Assembly (NCBI GenBank): GCA_040381935.1
Contig: JBEIGJ010000074.1
Span: 1 to 9,696, forward strand
Source of the DNA: Casp-actino8 sp040381935
Lineage (GTDB): Bacteria > Actinomycetota > Acidimicrobiia > Acidimicrobiales > Ilumatobacteraceae
Length of the DNA: 9,696 bases
Reading direction: 5' to 3'
The stretch's first letter is position 1. Each line of letters begins with the position of its first letter. A model generated the notes under the pieces. That model had not been told where the DNA came from, searched no databases, and worked only from the letters and a program-made list of their open reading frames with translations. A program made the position numbers and the translations under genes. Positions 6,212-9,696 of the stretch are shown here, one piece after another.

Positions 6212-7132
6212 CTAGGCCAGTTTCAAGGTGGCGCCAAACCGCTCGAGGGCATCGCGGTCAAATGGTGCGCGAAGGGCCAAGTTGATTTGATTGGCACCAG
6301 CAGCGACGTATTGGCCGATGCGATCGATGACTTGTTCGTCGCTTCCCGTCAGCACACCCGGTCGGACTCCCTCGGCCAACATGCCGAATTGGGATTGCAG
6401 ACTCTCTTCGGTCCAGGCGATGCCCAGGTTCACCGTGCGGGCAATGTGCGATGGATCACGGCCAACGTTGTGGCAATGCTCAGTGAGCACACTGCTCTTG
6501 TGGGTGAAGGCTTCGGGTGAAACGAAAGGAACGTTCCAGCCGTCAGCGAACTTGGCCGCAATATTGAGGGTGCGCTTTTCTCCTCCGCCGCCGATCCAGA
6601 TGGGGATCTTGGCTTGAAGTGGTCGAGGTTCGTTACGAGCGTGATTCAGGGTGAACCATTTTCCACTGAAAGAGGTGACCTCGTCGTGAAGGAGGCCACG
6701 CAAACAGGCAGCTGCTTCTTCGAGTTGGTCCATCCGGGTTTTGATCGGCGGGAATTCGATCCCATAGGCCTTGTATTCCACCTCAGCCCAACCCGCTCCC
6801 AAACCCATATCGGCGCGTCCGCCAGAAATGTGGTCAATGGCGGTGATCATCTTGGCCAACACTGCGGGGTGGCGGTACCCAACGGAGTACACGAGTGATC
6901 CGACACGAACCCTCGTCGTGCTGGCTGCCAGAGCCGCATGCATGGCGACAGCTTCGTAACAGGCCGCATCATCGGGTTTTCCCGTTGCGCCATAGAAATG
7001 ATCCCAAATCGATATCCAGTCGAACCCCAAGTCATCGATTCGTTTCCAGAGGGGCTGCAAGACGTCGTACGTCGTGTGCTGCAAACCGGTGTGCACACCA
7101 AATATCACTTGTGGGAACAGGCCAGAAGTCAT
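6212..7132 (-). CDS. LLM-class F420-dependent oxidoreductase
   Basis: This is a luciferase-like (beta/alpha)8-barrel oxidoreductase, probably using coenzyme F420 and acting in the cytoplasm on an unidentified substrate. Visible family segments are FGVHTGLQHTTYD at the N-terminus, GFDWISIWDHFY (~30-41), TTRVRVGSLVYSVGYRHPAVLAK, the cofactor-binding GRADMGLGAGWAEVEYKAYG, IPIWIGGGGEKRTL, and a C-terminal ANQINLALRAP strand. The GAGW...YGI.FP pattern is typical of the actinobacterial F420-dependent LLM subgroup. From ATG 7132 the protein is 306 aa, a normal length. The open frame extends to 7282, but the extra 50 residues look unrelated and overlap the divergent hydrolase gene. A TACCGT box 6 nt before ATG 7132 supports this start. 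It heads a likely two-gene unit with galactokinase. F420 rather than FMN as cofactor is inferred from the family. Confidence 0.88.
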   Translation of the reverse strand: MTSGLFPQVIFGVHTGLQHTTYDVLQPLWKRIDDLGFDWISIWDHFYGATGKPDDAACYEAVAMHAALAASTTRVRVGSLVYSVGYRHPAVLAKMITAIDHISGGRADMGLGAGWAEVEYKAYGIEFPPIKTRMDQLEEAAACLRGLLHDEVTSFSGKWFTLNHARNEPRPLQAKIPIWIGGGGEKRTLNIAAKFADGWNVPFVSPEAFTHKSSVLTEHCHNVGRDPSHIARTVNLGIAWTEESLQSQFGMLAEGVRPGVLTGSDEQVIDRIGQYVAAGANQINLALRAPFDRDALERFGATLKLA

Positions 7133-7138
7133 GGGACA

Positions 7139-7144
7139 ACGGTA
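7139..7144 (-). promoter_or_regulatory. Putative -10 box of the LLM oxidoreductase (leaderless arrangement)
   Basis: On the minus strand TACCGT is followed by TGTCCC (6 nt) and ATG 7132. It matches TANNNT, and no Shine-Dalgarno sequence is possible in so short a leader. No clear -35 element is visible. Confidence 0.5.
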
Positions 7145-7170
7145 GTCCCTGGGGTGCCGATGCAGAATGC

Positions 7171-7191
7171 TTGGGGTCGCCATGATCCCAA
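7171..7191. promoter_or_regulatory. Inverted repeat between divergent promoters, possible operator
   Basis: TTGGG at 7171-7175 and CCCAA at 7187-7191 form an inverted repeat with an 11-nt centre. It lies between the two divergent -10 boxes (7139-7144 minus and 7211-7216 plus). The position fits a shared regulator site, but 5-bp arms can arise by chance and no regulator gene is adjacent. Confidence 0.2.
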
Positions 7192-7210
7192 AGGCAATCT
7201 GTGCGGTGAC

Positions 7211-7216
7211 TAATGT
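7211..7216 (+). promoter_or_regulatory. Putative -10 box of the alpha/beta hydrolase (leaderless arrangement)
   Basis: TAATGT is followed by the 7-nt spacer CAAGCCC and ATG 7224. It supports ATG 7224 over the in-frame ATGs at 7167 and 7182. No -35 element is evident. Confidence 0.5.
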
Positions 7217-7223
7217 CAAGCCC

Positions 7224-8126
7224 ATGCCCACGGCCCACGTTTCCTCGCTCGACACGACTTTGCACCTCGAATATGAGCTCATGGGGGAGGCTCATCACCC
7301 TCCAGTGCTGTTGGTGATGGGGTTCACCGCGCAGATGATTGCCTGGCCCGATCGCTTTTGCGAATTGCTCGTGAAACAAGGTTTTCGAGTCATCCGATTC
7401 GATAATCGCGATTGCGGGTTATCGGCCAAATTCGACGGTGTTCTCGTTGACCCGGGCGCCGTCATGGCTGCTCACATGTCTGGCGGTGAAATGCCGCCAG
7501 TGCCGTACACCTTGTCGCACATGGCCAGTGATGCGGTCGGCTTACTCGACGCTCTTGATATCTCAGATGCGCATATCGTTGGGGCGTCGATGGGTGGAAT
7601 GATCGTTCAGACCATGGCCATCGAACATCCCCATCGAGTCCGGTCGATGACTTCCATCATGTCGGTGACTGGTGAATTGGAATACGGATCGCCAACACCG
7701 GAAGCGGGGGCGGTTCTTCTCACTCCACCACCGGCTGATCGCGAGGCCTACGTTGCCAATTCGGTGACGGCTCGGGTCTGGCAGTCACGTCGATATTTCG
7801 ATGAGGATCGGGTCAGAACTGAGGCCGCTCGCGCCTTTGACCGTTCGTTCTATCCCGAGGGGGCCAGTCGGCAATTGGCAGCCATCTATGCCAGCGGCTC
7901 GCGAGCTGAAGGTTTGCAGCAGTTGAAAACGCCGACTTTGGTGATCCACGGAACCGATGACACCCTGTTGCAGCCCGATGGCGGCCGACGCACCGCTGAG
8001 TTGGTTCCACATTCCTCGCTATTAATGGTTGCCGATATGGGTCATGATCTTCCTGATCCTCTTTTGCCGATGATTTGCGGGGCCATTGGGTCCCATATCG
8101 ACGTGGTTGAGAAAAATCACCGCTGA
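7224..8126 (+). CDS. Alpha/beta hydrolase fold protein
   Basis: This is a predicted serine hydrolase or esterase of the alpha/beta fold, 300 aa. The fold markers are PPVLLVMGFTAQMIAWP (oxyanion strand, ~26-42), FRVIRFDNRDCGLS (~54-67), the nucleophile elbow GASMGG with Ser at ~122, the acid in HGTDD (Asp ~246) and the catalytic His in MGHD (~274). The complete triad suggests an active enzyme. A lid region at ~155-215 (PPADREAYVANSVTARVW onward) separates the core halves. It resembles the group containing aclacinomycin methylesterase RdmC, but the substrate cannot be inferred. ATG 7224 is chosen since the segment from 7167 shows no family similarity and overlaps the divergent LLM promoter. The racemase gene follows after 75 nt, apparently with its own promoter. 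Confidence 0.88.
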   Translation: MPTAHVSSLDTTLHLEYELMGEAHHPPVLLVMGFTAQMIAWPDRFCELLVKQGFRVIRFDNRDCGLSAKFDGVLVDPGAVMAAHMSGGEMPPVPYTLSHMASDAVGLLDALDISDAHIVGASMGGMIVQTMAIEHPHRVRSMTSIMSVTGELEYGSPTPEAGAVLLTPPPADREAYVANSVTARVWQSRRYFDEDRVRTEAARAFDRSFYPEGASRQLAAIYASGSRAEGLQQLKTPTLVIHGTDDTLLQPDGGRRTAELVPHSSLLMVADMGHDLPDPLLPMICGAIGSHIDVVEKNHR

Positions 8127-8189
8127 TCCGCTTCACCGCTCACACCTGGCAGGATTCAACGCGAATGGGGACCGGGCACGAGCGCTGAA

Positions 8190-8195
8190 TACGAT
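8190..8195 (+). promoter_or_regulatory. Putative -10 box of the racemase gene (leaderless arrangement)
   Basis: TACGAT is followed by CGAGAT (6 nt) and ATG 8202. The CGAGAT spacer is not a useful Shine-Dalgarno sequence at this distance. The 75-nt gap after the hydrolase shows no terminator hairpin, so read-through from the hydrolase is also possible. Confidence 0.5.
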
Positions 8196-8201
8196 CGAGA
8201 T

Positions 8202-9359
8202 ATGACTGGTCCACTCAAGGGTTATCGCATCATTGAAATCGCCGGAATCGGCCCTGGTCCCTTCGCTGCCATGATGCTGGCCGATATGGGAGCCGAGGTG
8301 ATTCGTGTCGAACGTAGCCAATCGGTGCGGGGGCCGGCTCCCGAGACTCCCGGATTCGACATCTTGCAGCGTGGGCGACGCAACATCGCCATCGATCTCA
8401 AGAATCCCCAAGGAGTGGAAACGCTCCTCACTTTGGTCGAGTCGGCCGATGCCTTAATCGAGGGTTTTCGGCCCGGCGTGATGGAGCGCCTCGGTGTGGG
8501 TCCCGATGTGTGTTCGGAACGGAATCCGCGATTGGTTTTCGGTCGAATGACTGGTTGGGGCCAAGAAGGTATGTACGCCCAAGCGGCCGGGCACGACATT
8601 AACTACATCTCCTTGGCTGGTGCACTGGCGCACTTTGGCCGAGCCGGCGAGGCTCCAGTTCCACCCATGAACATGGTGGGTGATTTCGGCGGCGGAGGTA
8701 TGTTCTTGGCCTTTGGTGTGGTGTGCGCCTTACTCGAAGCATCCAAGAGCGGTCGGGGGCAAGTCGTCGATGCGGCCATGGTGGATGGCAGCGCGGTTTT
8801 GATGACCATGTTCTGGGCTTTTTCGCAAATGGGGGCGCATGATGAGAACAATCGCGGTACGAACCTCCTCGACACGGGTGCACACTTCTATGACGTCTAT
8901 GAGTGTCAAGACGGGCAGTACATCTCGATCGGCTCGATCGAAACGCAGTTCTATGCCGAACTGTTGCGCTTGACCGGTCTCGAGGGGGACGCTGAGTTCG
9001 CCAAGCAGATGGACAAAAGCTCATGGCCGCACTTGAAAGTCCGCATTGCTGAAGTATTCAAGACCAAGACTCGGGCTCAGTGGTGCGCAATCATGGAGGC
9101 CACTGATGTGTGTTTTGCTCCAGTTCTGACCATGAGCGAGGCAGCCAAGCATCCTCATAATGTGGAACGCAAGATGATTGTCGATGTGGGTGGAATCAAA
9201 CAGCCTGCTCCAGCTCCCCGATTTTCGCGAACGACTGCGGAGATCGCCAGCCCTCCGGCACATCCGGGACAACATTCGCGTGAGATTCTTGTCGACTGGG
9301 GTTTCGCGCCGACCGAGATCGAACGACTCCTTGCGAGTGGTGCGGTTGTTGACGCGTGA
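8202..9359 (+). CDS. mcr: Alpha-methylacyl-CoA racemase (CaiB/BaiF family III CoA-transferase fold)
   Basis: This enzyme interconverts (2R)- and (2S)-2-methylacyl-CoA, so that methyl-branched chains (from phytanic-type lipids or sterol side chains) can enter beta-oxidation. The protein tracks M. tuberculosis MCR closely: LKGYRIIEIAGIGPGPFAAM at the N-terminus, ADALIEGFRPGVMERLG, RMTGWGQ, AGHDINYISL, PPMNMVGDFGGG, GQVVDAAMVDGS, YDVYEC and GSIETQFY. The catalytic residues known from MCR are retained: His ~131 in AGHDINY, Asp ~161 in VGDFGGG and Glu ~247 in GSIETQF. At 385 aa it is slightly longer than MCR, with extra residues near position 45 and at the C-terminus. Family III CoA-transferases look alike overall, but the conserved His/Asp/Glu set favours racemase. 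Its stop overlaps the start of the PIG-L gene (GTGA), indicating translational coupling. Confidence 0.9.
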   Translation: MTGPLKGYRIIEIAGIGPGPFAAMMLADMGAEVIRVERSQSVRGPAPETPGFDILQRGRRNIAIDLKNPQGVETLLTLVESADALIEGFRPGVMERLGVGPDVCSERNPRLVFGRMTGWGQEGMYAQAAGHDINYISLAGALAHFGRAGEAPVPPMNMVGDFGGGGMFLAFGVVCALLEASKSGRGQVVDAAMVDGSAVLMTMFWAFSQMGAHDENNRGTNLLDTGAHFYDVYECQDGQYISIGSIETQFYAELLRLTGLEGDAEFAKQMDKSSWPHLKVRIAEVFKTKTRAQWCAIMEATDVCFAPVLTMSEAAKHPHNVERKMIVDVGGIKQPAPAPRFSRTTAEIASPPAHPGQHSREILVDWGFAPTEIERLLASGAVVDA

Positions 9360-9696
9360 AGACTCTTGTTTGCTTTCACGCCCATCCCGACGATGAGTCG
9401 ATAGCTACGGGCGGAACAATCGCCCGCGCGTCGAGCGAAGGACACCGCGTCGTGCTGGTAATGGCCACCGATGGGCGTCACGGTGAAACTCCTGCCGATT
9501 TGGCGGCGGGGGAAGCCTTACAAGACCGCCGACGGATGGAAACGGAAAAATCGGCTGAAGTTCTCGGCGTGCAGCGATTGGTGTGGTTGGGCTATCACGA
9601 CAGTGGCATGACCGGATGGCCGCAAAATGATCTTCCTGGTGCCTTCATTCGGGCCGATGTCGATGACGCGGCGCGAGCTTTAGCGAGAATCATCGA
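9356..9696 (+). CDS. PIG-L/LmbE family deacetylase, MshB/Mca-like (3'-truncated)
   Basis: The gene starts at GTG 9356 inside the racemase stop (GTGA) and is still open at the window edge, with 113 codons visible. The N-terminus LVCFHAHPDDESIATGGT carries the AHPDDE zinc motif (His ~10, Asp ~12-13) of the PIG-L deacetylases. VVLVMATDGRHGE (~31-43) is the second typical strand, and RRRMETEKSAEVLGV followed by LVWLGYHDSGM matches the E..A...LGV...LGY.DSGM run of MshB/Mca-type enzymes. Such enzymes remove acetyl groups from GlcNAc-inositol in mycothiol synthesis (MshB) or cleave mycothiol conjugates (Mca). The distal zinc His lies outside the window, and the substrate cannot be decided. The 4-nt overlap and lack of a separate promoter suggest the gene is expressed with the racemase. 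Confidence 0.85.
   Translation, partial: MKTLVCFHAHPDDESIATGGTIARASSEGHRVVLVMATDGRHGETPADLAAGEALQDRRRMETEKSAEVLGVQRLVWLGYHDSGMTGWPQNDLPGAFIRADVDDAARALARII

Noticed and set aside
1..9696. CRISPR arrays, tRNA/rRNA genes, transposases, integrases, toxin-antitoxin or phage-defence modules
   Set aside because: I looked for repeat-spacer structure, tRNA-like cloverleaf segments and mobile-element proteins and saw none. All ten genes are recognisable families and the intergenic gaps are under about 100 bp.

Overview
The window looks like chromosomal DNA from a moderately GC-rich actinobacterium, most likely of the Acidimicrobiia type. This rests on gene content: an S1-domain protein with a histone-like lysine tail, a UvrD2-type helicase with an HRDC domain, an F420-type luciferase-like oxidoreductase, an alpha-methylacyl-CoA racemase very close to mycobacterial Mcr, and an MshB/Mca-like PIG-L protein. 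The lineage is an inference from these families. Coding density is very high: no gap exceeds about 100 bases, and I see no RNA gene, insertion sequence, phage gene or CRISPR array.

Layout from left to right. At 1-780 is the 3' part of an S1 RNA-binding protein with a Lys/Ala/Pro-rich tail (+). At 834-1607 is exodeoxyribonuclease III (+), followed at 1624-2373 by a PaaI-type hotdog thioesterase (+) whose TTG start has a strong Shine-Dalgarno sequence. The thioesterase overlaps tail to tail by 44 bp with a UvrD2-like DNA helicase (2330-4429, -). That helicase diverges from a two-TM bacterial PH-domain protein with a C-terminal SHOCT motif (4502-5149, +). Converging on it are galactokinase (5173-6168, -) and, upstream on the same strand, an F420-dependent LLM oxidoreductase (6212-7132, -). 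The LLM gene diverges from an alpha/beta hydrolase (7224-8126, +), which is followed by an alpha-methylacyl-CoA racemase (8202-9359, +). A PIG-L deacetylase begins at 9356 through a GTGA stop/start overlap and runs off the right edge.

Functionally this is a patchwork of housekeeping and catabolic genes: DNA repair (exonuclease III, UvrD2), acyl-CoA metabolism (thioesterase, racemase), F420 redox chemistry, sugar phosphorylation and possibly low-molecular-weight thiol metabolism (PIG-L). No single pathway links them all, and I see no convincing new multi-gene system.

The most striking signal is regulatory. All six transcription-unit-leading genes with a visible start have a TANNNT hexamer ending exactly 6 or 7 nt before the best start codon, with no Shine-Dalgarno sequence between. 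This is the pattern expected for leaderless mRNAs. The internal thioesterase gene, by contrast, has an AAAGGAG ribosome binding site. Other points worth checking are a Glu-to-Asp change in the galactokinase signature, a low-complexity linker and absent tetracysteine in the UvrD2-like helicase, and the convergent overlap.
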